DNA of 45,695 nucleotides from Rhodococcus sp. (in: high G+C Gram-positive bacteria) (GTDB taxonomy: Bacteria; Actinomycetota; Actinomycetes; Mycobacteriales; Mycobacteriaceae): positions 1-45,695 of the forward strand of contig JAAZAD010000113.1 of NCBI GenBank assembly GCA_012514505.1, written 5' to 3'. This document shows positions 9,435 to 16,601 of this stretch, piece by piece. Numbering within the stretch: position 1 is the first letter of the stretch; each line of letters opens with the position of its first letter. Made by a program: the position numbers and the translations under genes. Under the pieces are notes generated by a model. That model did not search any database. It was not told the DNA's origin and saw only the letters and a list, made by a program, of their open reading frames with translations.

Positions 9435-10772
9435 GTGCAGCGAACAGGTAGGTCACCGACTGGTGCCGGAGGTCGACACCGTGCTCGGCCCTGGGAGAAG
9501 GCCGCACTCGTAGGGCTTGTCCTCGCGGTCGTATCTGTCCTGGCCTTCACCGCTGTTGCGTCCAGGTACGGAGACGAGGATGTCGGGATATCGGAGGGGC
9601 GCGCGGTTGCGGTCCAACGGGTGCTCGACCGGTGGGCCGAAGCAGTTCGGACCGATGATGCCGATGCCTTGACCGATCTGATCGACTCGGAGGCTGCGCC
9701 TTCGTTCGTTGCGTCCGAGTCGGCTCGTGCCGCCAACGTCTCCCGGATCGACTTCTCGGACTGGGGTTACGAGCTTGTCGGCGGCGACCACGACGTCGAT
9801 TCCGGCCTGGCCGCCGCGTTGGGGGTGGACGAGGTCTGGGCTCCCTCGGTTCGTTTGCGGTACGCGATCGCCGGGGTGGACGAGGTATCGACCCGCAAGA
9901 CGATTTCTCCGACATTCGTTCGGCGGGGAGACAGTTGGACGCTCCTCGACGATCGGACGAGTGGGGAATTCGCAACGTGGCGTGGTCCGTGGGATTTCGC
10001 ACCAGTCGTGACCCGGCGCGTCGACACCGGCGACGGCGCAACGTCGATGGTGATAGGGCATCCGGGAAACGAGTCCATGATCGACCGTCTCGCCCGGGAA
10101 CTCGGGCCGGCCGTCGCGAACGTGACCGAGTTGTGGGGGGCTGATTGGTCTCGAAGTGCACTGGTGATGGTGACGTCCTCGGCGCAGGAGTTCACGTCTC
10201 TTGTCGGGGCCGACCACGATGGCGCGCATATCGCTGCTGTCTCGGTGTCCGACGCGCCGACTCCCGGCGATTCGGCGGTCGGCGGTCAGCGGATCGTGTT
10301 CAGCCCTGCTGCCGCGGAGCGACTCACCGATGATTCTCGGCGCGCCGTTCTCCGGCACGAACTCACGCATGTCGCTGCGCGTGCACGAACGGTGGACGGT
10401 TCGCCGATGTGGTTGCTCGAGGGTTATGCCGAGTACTGCGCGCATCGCTCGACCGAGGACTCTGCCCGTGACATCGCACCCACGTTGGCCGCACGGATCG
10501 ATGCTGGCCGGAAACCGGATGCGTTGCCCGAGAACTCGGACTTCGCGCAGCAGGGGGAAGACGGTTCGGTTGCTTACGAGACGGCCTGGTCGATCACTGC
10601 ATTCGTGGCGGACGAGTTCGGTGAAGACTCGCTCACCGAGTTATATCTGGCGTTGGCCACCGGGAGCTCGCACGAGGACGACGTGGACGAGCGTCTGACC
10701 GAAACGTTGGGGTTGGAGAAGGATGCGTTCGTGGAGCGCTGGTCGGAGTGGTTGAACGAACAGTTCACATGA
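9435..10772 (+). CDS. Membrane-anchored HExxH (peptidase MA-like) protein
   Basis: 445 residues with a basic N-terminus and one membrane segment at about 22-43 (EKAALVGLVLAVVSVLAFTA), so most of the protein should lie outside the membrane. The motif RHELTHVAARA gives HExxH at 308-312, and WLLEGYAEYCA (Glu329/Glu333) supplies the downstream glutamate of a gluzincin metallopeptidase. No substrate can be named. It lies 74 bp after the RipC-like gene in the same direction, which makes a cell-surface role likely. The last seven codons and stop are the first copy of the 23-bp tandem repeat that continues downstream. Confidence 0.85.
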   Translation: MQRTGRSPTGAGGRHRARPWEKAALVGLVLAVVSVLAFTAVASRYGDEDVGISEGRAVAVQRVLDRWAEAVRTDDADALTDLIDSEAAPSFVASESARAANVSRIDFSDWGYELVGGDHDVDSGLAAALGVDEVWAPSVRLRYAIAGVDEVSTRKTISPTFVRRGDSWTLLDDRTSGEFATWRGPWDFAPVVTRRVDTGDGATSMVIGHPGNESMIDRLARELGPAVANVTELWGADWSRSALVMVTSSAQEFTSLVGADHDGAHIAAVSVSDAPTPGDSAVGGQRIVFSPAAAERLTDDSRRAVLRHELTHVAARARTVDGSPMWLLEGYAEYCAHRSTEDSARDIAPTLAARIDAGRKPDALPENSDFAQQGEDGSVAYETAWSITAFVADEFGEDSLTELYLALATGSSHEDDVDERLTETLGLEKDAFVERWSEWLNEQFT

Positions 10773-10889
10773 TGCTGAACGAACAGTTCACATGATGCTG
10801 AACGAACAGTTCACATGATGCTGAACGAACAGTTCACATGATGCTGAACGAGCAGTTCACATGATCCTGAATGGGCCGTTCACACGGTC
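10753..10889 (+). repeat. 23-bp tandem repeat array (five units plus a degenerate sixth)
   Basis: Units start at 10753, 10776, 10799, 10822, 10845 and 10868. The first four are identical, the fifth differs at two bases, and the sixth is degenerate and 22 bp long. Each unit begins TGAACGAACAGTTCA, a 5-bp inverted repeat around 5 nt, followed by CATGATGC. The first unit contains the end and TGA of the preceding gene. Each later unit encodes an ATG-ATG mini-frame of eight codons whose TGA overlaps the next ATG. There are no spacers, so it is not a CRISPR array. It ends just before the pimB' promoter region. Confidence 0.95.
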
Positions 10890-10890
10890 A

Positions 10891-10913
10891 GCGCATACGG
10901 TGAACGTATGCGC
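10891..10913. promoter_or_regulatory. Perfect palindrome across the pimB' start codon
   Basis: Arms GCGCATACG (10891-10899) and CGTATGCGC (10905-10913) are perfect inverted repeats around the 5-nt centre GTGAA. The ATG of pimB' (10908-10910) lies inside the right arm and a CATACG -10-like element lies in the left arm. The site could be an operator covering a leaderless promoter, or an RNA hairpin hiding the start codon. It is directly visible; its function is inferred. Confidence 0.6.
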
Positions 10914-12038
10914 CGAACTCTGCTGGTAACCAATGACTTCCCTCCGCGTCCGGGTGGGATCCAGTCGTATTTGCAACGCTTCGCTGGGCAGCTTCCCGCA
11001 GACGAACTGATTGTCTATGCGCCGCGGTGGCGTGGTGATTCGCACGAGAAGTTCGATGCGCGACAGTCTTTCGAAGTGGTTCGGCATCCGACGACGTTGA
11101 TGCTGCCGACCCCGGCCGTGGCGTCCCGTGCTGCAGATCTGGTGCGGGCCCGCGAATGTGACAGCGTCTGGTTCGGGGCGGCGGCGCCGTTGGCAGTGAT
11201 GGCGCCGACCCTGCGCAGGGCCGGTGCCGAGCGGGTCGTGGCGAGCACCCATGGTCACGAGGTGGGGTGGTCGATGTTGCCGATCGCCCGGTCGACGCTC
11301 CGCCACATCGGTGAGAACACAGATGTGGTCACCTATGTCAGCAAGTACACCCGAAGCCGGTTCGCATCGGCGTTCGGCCCTGATGCAGCGCTCGAGCACC
11401 TGCCCTCGGGAGTCGATACCGAAGTCTTCAAGCCGGACCCGGGTGCTCGTGACGAATTGCGTCGCCGATACGGGCTGGGCGCGCGGCCGACGATCCTGTG
11501 TTTGTCGCGCCTGGTGCCACGGAAGGGACAGGACAAGCTCATCGAAGCGTTGCCTCGTATCCGGGAACACATCGACGGTGCCGTCCTGGTGATCGTTGGC
11601 GGCGGTCCCTACGAGGGGAGGCTGCGTGCGTTGGCCCGCGCCACGGGGGTCGACGCACACGTCGTGTTCACGGGCACTGTGCCATCGGCGGAGCTGGCGG
11701 CTCACCACACGATCGCGGATGTATTCGCGATGCCGTGTCGCACGCGTGGTGCAGGTATGGATGTCGAGGGATTGGGCATCGTGTACCTCGAAGCCTCGTC
11801 CACCGGTGTCCCTGTGATCGCGGGCCTCTCGGGTGGCGCTCCGGAAACGGTGCGTCAGAACGAGACCGGTCTGGTCGTCGACGGAACCTCCGTGGCGGAG
11901 GTTGCCGATGCAGTCGTGTCCGTGCTGTCGGACCCGGAGCGGGCCGCCGCGATGGGTGCCGCGGGTCGCGAGTGGGTCTCGTCCGCCTGGCGTTGGGACG
12001 TGCTGGGGGCAAAACTGCGCGCACTGCTGGCCGCCTGA
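10908..12038 (+). CDS. pimB: PIM alpha-mannosyltransferase PimB' (GT4)
   Basis: 376-residue GT-B fold glycosyltransferase, collinear with Rv2188c, which adds the second mannose to phosphatidylinositol monomannoside at the cytoplasmic face. The N-terminal domain begins RRTLLVTNDFPPRPGGIQSYL, the GT4 acceptor-side signature. The C-terminal domain contains LCLSRLVPRKGQDKLIEALP, a GGGPYEGRL turn and EGLGIVYLEASSTG, the E-x7-E donor-sugar motif. ATG at 10908 has no Shine-Dalgarno and sits in a perfect palindrome, fitting leaderless expression. A bidirectional terminator follows. PIMs anchor lipomannan, whose elongation enzyme mptA is also in this window. Confidence 0.93.
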   Translation: MRRTLLVTNDFPPRPGGIQSYLQRFAGQLPADELIVYAPRWRGDSHEKFDARQSFEVVRHPTTLMLPTPAVASRAADLVRARECDSVWFGAAAPLAVMAPTLRRAGAERVVASTHGHEVGWSMLPIARSTLRHIGENTDVVTYVSKYTRSRFASAFGPDAALEHLPSGVDTEVFKPDPGARDELRRRYGLGARPTILCLSRLVPRKGQDKLIEALPRIREHIDGAVLVIVGGGPYEGRLRALARATGVDAHVVFTGTVPSAELAAHHTIADVFAMPCRTRGAGMDVEGLGIVYLEASSTGVPVIAGLSGGAPETVRQNETGLVVDGTSVAEVADAVVSVLSDPERAAAMGAAGREWVSSAWRWDVLGAKLRALLAA

Positions 12039-12060
12039 ACCTCGGCCGCGGGTGCAGAAA

Positions 12061-12099
12061 CGAGTGTGCCCGGCGACAGGACATCGCCGGGCACACTCG
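12061..12099. terminator. Bidirectional terminator between pimB' and the fadD15-like gene
   Basis: A perfect 16-bp stem, CGAGTGTGCCCGGCGA (12061-12076) against TCGCCGGGCACACTCG (12084-12099), encloses a 7-nt loop. It lies between two convergent genes, 22 bp after the pimB' stop and 10 bp from the stop of the ligase gene, and can serve both. There is no long T run, as is usual in GC-rich actinobacteria. Confidence 0.88.
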
Positions 12100-12109
12100 T
12101 GGGTATGAA

Positions 12110-13960
12110 TTACTTCGCGTAGAGAGCGTCGATCTCCGCAGCGTAGGTTTCGTGTACGACCTTGCGCTTGAGCTTCAGGGTCGGTGTCAGCTCACCCGAC
12201 TCCTCGCTGAAGTCGACAGGAAGTACGCGATACTTCTTGATCGCTTCCGCGTGGGACACGAGCTTGTTCGCCTCGGCGATGGCTTCGTCGATCTCCGCCG
12301 TGAGGTCGGCGTCGGTGAGGAGGTCGCCGACCGTGGTGTCTGCGGGCTTTCCGTTCCGCTCGTTCCACGCAGGCAGTGCCTCCGCATCGATCGTGATCAG
12401 TGCGCCGATGAACGGCTGCTGGTCGCCCACGAGGATGGCTTGGCTGATCAGCACATGGCCTCGGAGATGATCTTCGAGCTGGCCGGGGGAGACGTTCTTG
12501 CCGCCGGCGGTGACGATGATTTCCTTCTTGCGGCCGGTGATGGAAAGGAAACCGTCTTGGTCGAGTGAACCGAGGTCGCCGGTGTGAAACCACCCGCCCT
12601 CGAGTGCTTGCGCGGTCGCTTCCTCGTTGCCCCAGTACTCGCTGAAGACGACCGGTCCTGCGAGGAGGATCTCGCCGTCGTCGGCGATTCGGACCGTGTT
12701 GCCGGGCAAGGGTGTTCCGACGGTTCCGATCTTCTGGTCACCGATCATGTTGACGGAGAACGCCGCTGTGGTCTCGGTGAGTCCGTAACCCTCGTAGATG
12801 GTCGCGCCGACGCCGCGGAAGAAGTGTCCGAGGCGAGCGCCGAGAGGTGCGCCGCCCGAGATCGCCACCTCGCAGCGGCCACCGAGGGCATTGCGCAACT
12901 TCGAGTAGACCAGCTTGTCGAACACGGCGTGCTTCGCCTTCAGTAGAAGGCCGGGCCCACCGTGGTCCTGCGCTTCACTCCAGGCCACTGCCGTGTCGGC
13001 TGCCGCATCGAAGATCTTGCCCTTGCCTTCTGCATGAGCCTTCGCGCGTGCAGTGTTGTACACCTTCTCGAACACGCGGGGAACCGACAGGATGTACGTC
13101 GGCTTGAACTCGCCGAACGTCGGTACCAGGTTCGGAATGTCGCTGTTGTGCCCCAGTGCGGCTCCGGCCTCGAACGAGGCGAGGGTGAGTGCGCGTGCGA
13201 AGACGTGCGCCAACGGCAAGAACATGAGGGTGCTGGCGCCGGGCTTGCTCATCAGCGGACCGTAGGCGGACGCGACGATTCCGCGTGCCTCGCCGATCAG
13301 ATTGGAGTGCGTGAGCTTGCAACCCTTGGGCCGGCCCGTGGTGCCGGAGGTATAGATGAGTGTGGCGGGATCCGCAGCCTTCAGAGCGTTCACTCGCGAG
13401 GTCACCTCGTCGTCCGAGATGTCCGCGCCGAGGGTGGTGAGTTCTTCGACGACGCCGCTGGCAGTCTCGGAGCCCTCGATCTGGTGCACTTTCCGCAGCG
13501 CGGACGCGGCGTCCGCGACCTCGGCGACGAGCGCACCGTGCTTGGTGTTCTCCACGACGAGTTCGCTGGCAGCGGAATCCTCGAGTATCCACCGGACCTG
13601 TTCTGCGGAGGACGTTTCGTAGATCGGAACCGTCACGCCACCGGACGCCCAGATGGCGAAGTCGATGAGCGTCCACTCGTAGCGGGTGGCGGACATGAGT
13701 GCGACCCGGTCACCCTGCTGCACTCCCAGGGCGATGAAACCCTTGGCTACGGCGGTGACCTGGGCGGCGAACTCCGCCGCTGTGACGTCGGTCCACGTAT
13801 CGTCGATCTTGCGCTTGTAGACCACGAGACTCGGCTTCGACGCCGCGTGGGAGAACACAGAGTCCACCGCAGACTCGTTCTCCTCGATTGTGAACGACTG
13901 CGGTGCACCGAACTCTTGCACGAAGGACCTCCGAGGCTGGTAATACTGGCGAGTAGCCAT
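12110..13960 (-). CDS. fadD15: Long-chain acyl-CoA synthetase, FadD15-like
   Basis: 616-residue AMP-forming ligase that should activate long-chain fatty acids as acyl-AMP and then acyl-CoA. The P-loop LIYTSGTTGRPKGCK is at about 201-215. GYGLTETTAAFSVN (A5-like) and GWFHTGDLGSLDQDGFLSITGRK (A7/A8-like) follow, and the C-terminal lysine region (EAIKKYRVLPVDFSEESGELTPTLKLKRK, near 580-605) is present. Length and order fit the bacterial long-chain group and the Rv2187 position. An ACTCTA at 13973-13978 reads TAGAGT on the minus strand, a good -10 close to the ATG. The gene is convergent with pimB' and divergent from the SRPBCC gene at 14048. Confidence 0.93.
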   Translation of the reverse strand: MATRQYYQPRRSFVQEFGAPQSFTIEENESAVDSVFSHAASKPSLVVYKRKIDDTWTDVTAAEFAAQVTAVAKGFIALGVQQGDRVALMSATRYEWTLIDFAIWASGGVTVPIYETSSAEQVRWILEDSAASELVVENTKHGALVAEVADAASALRKVHQIEGSETASGVVEELTTLGADISDDEVTSRVNALKAADPATLIYTSGTTGRPKGCKLTHSNLIGEARGIVASAYGPLMSKPGASTLMFLPLAHVFARALTLASFEAGAALGHNSDIPNLVPTFGEFKPTYILSVPRVFEKVYNTARAKAHAEGKGKIFDAAADTAVAWSEAQDHGGPGLLLKAKHAVFDKLVYSKLRNALGGRCEVAISGGAPLGARLGHFFRGVGATIYEGYGLTETTAAFSVNMIGDQKIGTVGTPLPGNTVRIADDGEILLAGPVVFSEYWGNEEATAQALEGGWFHTGDLGSLDQDGFLSITGRKKEIIVTAGGKNVSPGQLEDHLRGHVLISQAILVGDQQPFIGALITIDAEALPAWNERNGKPADTTVGDLLTDADLTAEIDEAIAEANKLVSHAEAIKKYRVLPVDFSEESGELTPTLKLKRKVVHETYAAEIDALYAK

Positions 13961-14047
13961 TTGCTTCGCAACACTCTAGACCTTCTGTTTCGACACGTCA
14001 GTGGCGCCGTTCGAACCGACCGCACGCCGATGTGTGAAGCTATCCGA

Positions 14048-14422
14048 GTGAGCAGCATTCAGGTCGCAGACCAAACCTTCGTCGCCGCAGCACCCGAGCG
14101 GGTCGCGGCAGCCATCGGTTCGACGTCTCGTTGGCGCATGTGGTGGCCGGACCTGCGTCTTACGGTCGGCGAGGACCGTGGCGAGAAGGGCATTCGATGG
14201 ACGGTGAGCGGACCGGTCGTCGGAACGATGGAAGTGTGGTTGGAAGCCGTACTCGACGGCGTGATCGTTCACTACTTCCTGCATGCCGAGCCGACGGACC
14301 CCGCGCAGATGCGCGACCTGGCTTCGCAGAACCGCACCCGGCGGGTGCAGGGTAAGGCCATGTCTTTCGAGGTGAAGAAGGAACTCGAAACCGGTCGTGC
14401 ACCCGGTGAACCACCCCACTGA
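14048..14422 (+). CDS. SRPBCC-like conserved protein (Rv2186c-like)
   Basis: 124-residue protein that begins SSIQVADQTFVAAAPERVAAAI and continues with WRMWWPDLRLTVGEDRGEKGIRWTV and GTMEVWLEAVLDGVIVHYFLHAEP, the strand pattern of polyketide-cyclase/START-type (SRPBCC) lipid-binding folds. The open frame extends far upstream, but that part is antisense to the ligase gene. I chose GTG at 14048; ATG at 14030 is the alternative. No membrane segment is present. It is followed by a second SRPBCC gene 86 bp downstream, as in mycobacteria. A hydrophobic-ligand role is inferred from the fold only. Confidence 0.82.
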   Translation: MSSIQVADQTFVAAAPERVAAAIGSTSRWRMWWPDLRLTVGEDRGEKGIRWTVSGPVVGTMEVWLEAVLDGVIVHYFLHAEPTDPAQMRDLASQNRTRRVQGKAMSFEVKKELETGRAPGEPPH

Positions 14423-14451
14423 GGGGTCTTGTTGTATCAGAGGTCCCGATC

Positions 14452-14470
14452 GTGTGTGATAGTCACGCAC
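14452..14470. promoter_or_regulatory. Imperfect palindrome over a -10-like box before the second SRPBCC gene
   Basis: GTGTGTGA (14452-14459) and TCACGCAC (14463-14470) form an 8-bp dyad with one mismatch around TAG, and the GATAGT inside it (14458-14463) resembles a -10 element. A start near 14470 would give a leader of about 40 nt with AGGAAAGGAAG before the ATG at 14509. Whether a repressor binds here is unknown; the half-site spacing is too short for a CRP site. Confidence 0.35.
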
Positions 14471-14508
14471 AACTCACCAGTGTCATGAGGAAAGGAAGCG
14501 TTCGTCAC

Positions 14509-14946
14509 ATGCCCGAGAAGACCAAGAGGTCGATCAGCATCAATGCTCCTGCGGCGGATGTGATGAACGTGATCGCCGATTTCGACGCATACCCCGACTG
14601 GGTCGCCGCCACGAAGTCCGTGGAGGTGCTCGAACAGGGCGCCAACGGCCGTGCCGACAAGGTGAGGTTCGTTCTCGATGCGGGGATGGTCAAGGACACG
14701 TTCGAGCTTCAGTACGACTGGGCGGCGGATGGCAATTCTGTTTCGTGGGAGCTCGTGTCCGGTGAGATTCAGAAGGCGCAGCATGGTTCCTACACGCTGG
14801 CGGAGGAGTCCGACGGAACGACGACAGTGACGTACGAGCTCACCGTCGACCTGAATATTCCAGTGATCGGATTGTTCAAGCGTAAGGCGGAGAAGGCGAT
14901 CACGGACACCGCATTGAAGGAACTCAAGAAGCAGGTCGAAGGCTGA
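14509..14946 (+). CDS. SRPBCC / polyketide cyclase-like protein (Rv2185c-like)
   Basis: 145-residue cytoplasmic SRPBCC-fold protein: KTKRSISINAPAADVMNVIAD, FDAYPDWVAATKSVEVLEQG, then SWELVSGEIQKAQHGSYTL and a C-terminal helix ending KELKKQVEG. This matches the Rv2185c family as I remember it. ATG at 14509 has AGGAAAGGAAG upstream; an upstream in-frame start at 14452 overlaps the promoter palindrome and is rejected. The stop codon overlaps the probable CTG start of the ArsA-like ATPase. The co-occurrence with an acyltransferase and a fatty-acid ligase suggests lipid handling, which is inference. Confidence 0.87.
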   Translation: MPEKTKRSISINAPAADVMNVIADFDAYPDWVAATKSVEVLEQGANGRADKVRFVLDAGMVKDTFELQYDWAADGNSVSWELVSGEIQKAQHGSYTLAEESDGTTTVTYELTVDLNIPVIGLFKRKAEKAITDTALKELKKQVEG

Positions 14947-16166
14947 GTAGCGACCACCCTGCCGCGCACGCGCGGCTTCAGTTCTTCGTGGGCAAGGGTG
15001 GTACGGGTAAGACCACGCTTGCCGCTGCCACCGCTGTGGCCGCGGCGGGGGGCCGACGAGTGAAACTGATTTCACTCGATCAGGCTCATTCTGTCGCCGA
15101 TGTGCTGGGCACGCGCGACCAGTCGCCGACTGATCGTCTCGACGTCCTCGAACTCGATACGCTGTCACTGGCAGAGAAGCGGTTCGGAGACCTGGGGTCC
15201 CTTCTGGCTTTGGGTGGCAACCACGAACACGGTGATCGGCTGCACTCTCTGGCGCCCGAGGAACTGCTGGGAGTGCCCGGTGTAGAGGGTTTGCTGGGTT
15301 TGCACGAGATCGCACGACACGCAGCGAGTGGCGATTACGACGTGATCGTCGTCGACTGCCCCTCCTCGGCCGAGGCGCTTCGGCTGCTCGGTTCGCCGGC
15401 CATGGTGTCGGACTACATCGAGCGGCTGTGGCCGCGGCACGAACGGATGGTCGCGGTCACGGGTACCGACCCGAAGCTGCTCGTTCTCGTCTCGATGGTC
15501 GAGCGAGTGGTCGCAGGACTGCACGAGATTCGCGAAGTGTTGTGTGACCGCGAGCGAACGTCGGTTCGGCTGGTGACAATCCCCAGCAAGGTGGCCGTTC
15601 TCGAAACAAGGCGGACGCTGGCCGCGCTTGCGCTGACGCAGCTCAATGTCGACGCACTTTTCGTGAACAATGTTTTCCCACAGTGTGATTCAGGGTCTGG
15701 ATCGGACGCGGTGAACGAATGGATGACAACGCTCCAGGCGGCGCAAAACGACGCGATCGCGGGGTTGAGTCACGCGGTCGGCCACCTTCGGCCGCGCACG
15801 ATCACGAGTGCCGCGAGTGAGCCGGTAGGCTTGGCCGACCTCGGCGAGATCGCAGGGCAGATGTACGCCGGAGACGAAGATGCGGCGGCAGTACTCGATT
15901 CGAGTATTCCGCCGATTCGGGTGGCTCTCGAGTCGGGGCGCGGACTCGATTCGGTGTACGCCATGCGGATGTACCTTCCCGTGGTGGACCCGTCGACGTT
16001 GACATTGGGGCGAGTGGAGGATGACGTGGTGGTGGGAGCCGATGGGGTGCGGCGTCGAGTACGCCTCGTATCGGTGCTTCGGCGGTGCACTGTGTCGGGT
16101 GCCGAACTCGACGGTGACGATCTCGTGATTCGATTCGTCCCAGATCGCCAGGTGTGGCCGACATGA
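14943..16166 (+). CDS. ArsA/Get3-like P-loop ATPase (Rv2184c-like), probable CTG start
   Basis: About 407 residues with the deviant Walker A of the ArsA/Get3 ATPases, QFFVGKGGTGKTTLAAA (GKGGTGKTT at 17-25). A switch-type stretch LISLDQAHSVADVLG follows, then VIVVDCPSSAEALRLLG as Walker B, and a conserved C-terminal SVLRRCTVSGAEL region. The first canonical in-frame start, GTG at 14988, would delete the strand before the P-loop. No ATG, GTG or TTG exists upstream in frame, but CTG at 14943 overlaps the previous TGA (CTGA) and restores the N-terminus. The stop overlaps the next ATG. A client-protein role is unknown. Confidence 0.85.
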   Translation: MSSDHPAAHARLQFFVGKGGTGKTTLAAATAVAAAGGRRVKLISLDQAHSVADVLGTRDQSPTDRLDVLELDTLSLAEKRFGDLGSLLALGGNHEHGDRLHSLAPEELLGVPGVEGLLGLHEIARHAASGDYDVIVVDCPSSAEALRLLGSPAMVSDYIERLWPRHERMVAVTGTDPKLLVLVSMVERVVAGLHEIREVLCDRERTSVRLVTIPSKVAVLETRRTLAALALTQLNVDALFVNNVFPQCDSGSGSDAVNEWMTTLQAAQNDAIAGLSHAVGHLRPRTITSAASEPVGLADLGEIAGQMYAGDEDAAAVLDSSIPPIRVALESGRGLDSVYAMRMYLPVVDPSTLTLGRVEDDVVVGADGVRRRVRLVSVLRRCTVSGAELDGDDLVIRFVPDRQVWPT

Positions 16167-16552
16167 ACGATAACCATGCTCAGTTGGTATCCGAACTGCG
16201 AGTGCTCGTCGACTCCGTGTTCGACCGGATCGAGCCGGTGTTGCGTAGTGCTGCCCATCCGCACGAGGCCGACGAATCCACTACGGAAGAGGACTCCCGG
16301 GAGGCATCGCCGGGTTGCTCATGGTGCCCGGTGTGCGCAGTCGTAGCCCTCGTGCGGGGTGAGCAGCACGACCTCGTCACCCTGGTGGCCGGTCAACTGT
16401 CTGCGCTGATCGCGCTGTTGCGGGAACTCCTCGACGAATACTGGCCGAGCAGGCAGACCGAATCGGACCCGGAGGGTCCCGGTGCGCCTCCTGCGGGAAC
16501 ACACGAATCTCCGGCGGGATACGTCCCGATCACGGTGACGATCAAGTCCTGA
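16163..16552 (+). CDS. Conserved CxxC-containing small protein (Rv2183c-like)
   Basis: 129 residues. The N-terminal helix (QLVSELRVLVDSVFDRIEPVL) is followed by CSWCPVCAVVALVRG, a CxxCxxC cluster that could bind a metal. A second helical stretch (LVTLVAGQLSALIALLRELLDEYW) and a Pro-rich tail ending PITVTIKS complete it. The ATG overlaps the stop of the ArsA-like ATPase gene (ATGA), and a start nine bases earlier is also possible. The tight coupling to the ATPase suggests that the two work together, perhaps as ATPase and adaptor. No function has been demonstrated as far as I know. Confidence 0.8.
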   Translation: MNDNHAQLVSELRVLVDSVFDRIEPVLRSAAHPHEADESTTEEDSREASPGCSWCPVCAVVALVRGEQHDLVTLVAGQLSALIALLRELLDEYWPSRQTESDPEGPGAPPAGTHESPAGYVPITVTIKS

Positions 16553-16601
16553 TCGCCCGTCCTGGCCACATCGAGGCTCGGGGGCGGTGACAATCGACAT
16601 C

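Noticed and set aside
10753-10867. Array of LexA boxes
   Set aside because: The GAAC and GTTC half-sites in each unit are 5 nt or 1 nt apart instead of 4, and the outer T/A bases do not fit the SOS consensus.
10753-10889. CRISPR array
   Set aside because: Units are directly adjacent with no spacers and the period is only 23 bp; no cas genes are nearby.
12962-14422. 486-codon plus-strand open frame
   Set aside because: Only the last 124 codons form the SRPBCC-like protein; the rest is antisense to the fadD15-like gene.
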